This document shows positions 4,994 through 5,879 of a DNA stretch of 5,879 bases, one piece after another. The notes beneath the pieces are model-generated. The model saw only the letters and a list, made by a program, of their open reading frames with translations, did not search any database and was not told the origin of the DNA. The DNA lies in NCBI GenBank assembly GCA_003133505.1, contig PKXT01000152.1:1-5879 (forward strand), written 5' to 3'. The stretch's first letter is position 1, and each line of letters begins with the position of its first letter. The translations under genes were made by a program, and so were the position numbers. Source of the DNA: Acidobacteriota bacterium (GTDB taxonomy: Bacteria; Acidobacteriota; Terriglobia; Acidiferrales; UBA7541).

Positions 4994-5879
4994 ATGCCCA
5001 TTGAATTAAAGCTTCTTCGGTGCGCTGTCGCACTCTCTGAACACACAAATTTCGCGCGGGCTGCGCACGCGTTGTACGTGTCCCAGCCTACGCTATCGCG
5101 GAACATACAGGATATTGAGCGGCGCGTTGGTACGCAGTTATTTGAGAGAGGAACGGGAGGTGTTGTTCCGACCGAGGCAGGCAAAATCTTCTTGGAGCAA
5201 GCCCGGGAAATGATTGCGCGCTCTGGCGATCTAGACCGTGAGATGAATCTCCTTAGAGGACTCGAGAAAGGCGAACTTAACGTTGGCGCGGGCACTTATC
5301 CTTCCGCCATGATGGTTGACCGAGCAGTTGTCCGGCTAGTGCGCGCACATCCCTCCATCCGGCTGCAGATTCATAGCGACAATAGGGAAAAACTGTTGCC
5401 GCTGCTTCGGAAGCGCGAATTGGACTTGGCAGTGGTAGGTTTGCGCGGAGATGCAGATGATTCGGATCTGTATCTCACGAAGCTGAATCGACACCAAGGT
5501 TATTTCGTAGTTCGCAGCAGACATCCGCTTCTGGGATCCAAAGCGGTGCCCACCCTCCGGAGCATCTTGCAGTTCCCTCTGGCGATGACCTCGCGGGTTC
5601 CCACTCTCCTCATGAAACAGCTTCTCGCCGGTGCGCCGGGGATCGGTGCCGACCATTCCATCGCGAAGTCGTTTCCTCCAATCGCCTGCGACTCAGTCGC
5701 AATGATGAAAATGCTCGTTACGGAAACCGATACGGTTAGCGTATTACCGCTCAATGCGGTTACGGCCGAGGTGAGAACAGGCCAACTGAAAATTCTAAGC
5801 TTTGTTCCCCCGTGGTTGCAGTCAGATTTTGGCATTTTAAGGCTTGCTCATCGCAGTTTGTCTCCAGTAGGGGAGACCT
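4994..5879 (+). CDS. LysR-type transcriptional regulator, 3' partial
   Basis: The frame is open from the ATG at 4994 to the right edge, giving 295 residues. LysR proteins usually have about 300, so only the C-terminal tip is missing. The N-terminal winged helix-turn-helix is clear: FARAAHALYVSQPTLSRNIQ (20-39), then IERRVGTQLFER (41-52) and PTEAGKIFLEQA (59-70). A linker helix precedes the periplasmic-binding-protein-like effector domain, which begins near GELNVGAG (93-100) and includes HPSIRLQIHSDN and LRKRELDLAVVG. The product is a cytoplasmic DNA-binding protein that responds to a small ligand. No strong Shine-Dalgarno is present, only TGAG 3 nt before the ATG, so translation may be weak. 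Its divergent neighbour, the sulfatase gene, is the probable target. The ligand is unknown; a sulfate ester or its desulfated product would be a natural guess but is not shown by the sequence. Confidence 0.96.
   Translation, partial: MPIELKLLRCAVALSEHTNFARAAHALYVSQPTLSRNIQDIERRVGTQLFERGTGGVVPTEAGKIFLEQAREMIARSGDLDREMNLLRGLEKGELNVGAGTYPSAMMVDRAVVRLVRAHPSIRLQIHSDNREKLLPLLRKRELDLAVVGLRGDADDSDLYLTKLNRHQGYFVVRSRHPLLGSKAVPTLRSILQFPLAMTSRVPTLLMKQLLAGAPGIGADHSIAKSFPPIACDSVAMMKMLVTETDTVSVLPLNAVTAEVRTGQLKILSFVPPWLQSDFGILRLAHRSLSPVGET

Overview
The window looks like chromosomal DNA of a moderately GC-rich bacterium. No rRNA, tRNA or marker gene fixes the taxon. The gene types (an Asp-box propeller protein coupled to a MoaD-like protein, a secreted YVTN-like protein, a remnant of an IS transposase with the AAMDFFTVPT motif, an exported sulfatase with a divergent LysR regulator) suggest a soil-type genome such as Acidobacteriota, or possibly a proteobacterium. 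This is inference from recalled family occurrence only.

Layout. Bases 1-944 carry a two-gene plus-strand cassette: the 3' part of a BNR/Asp-box beta-propeller protein, followed with an ATGA stop/start overlap by a complete 99-residue MoaD/ThiS-like protein ending in Gly-Gly. Directly after its stop codon lies a 5'-truncated DDE transposase remnant (about 946-1449) that keeps the catalytic D, D and E residues but lacks the N-terminal half and the conserved C-terminal end. Next is a complete gene for a 396-residue exported, cysteine-paired protein with YVTN/propeller-like stretches (1493-2683), with a strong ribosome binding site.

Bases 2684-3153 are weakly coding. They hold a candidate 58-residue CxxC mini-protein and an imperfect direct repeat (about 45-51 bp, copies 295 bp apart) that brackets it. 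The start codon of the mini-protein lies inside the left copy. No standard feature explains this repeat, and it is the most unusual signal in the window.

Bases 3154-4797 (minus strand) encode a complete secreted type I (formylglycine-dependent) sulfatase with a CTAGR activation motif. A 196-bp divergent intergenic region separates it from a LysR-type regulator (4994 to the right edge, 3' end missing). A TGTAT-N7-ATACA palindrome with T-N11-A geometry lies just before the regulator start. The simplest reading is that the LysR protein controls itself and the divergent sulfatase. No formylglycine-generating enzyme, sulfate transporter or molybdopterin gene is present, so the sulfatase substrate and the role of the MoaD-like protein cannot be read from this window.
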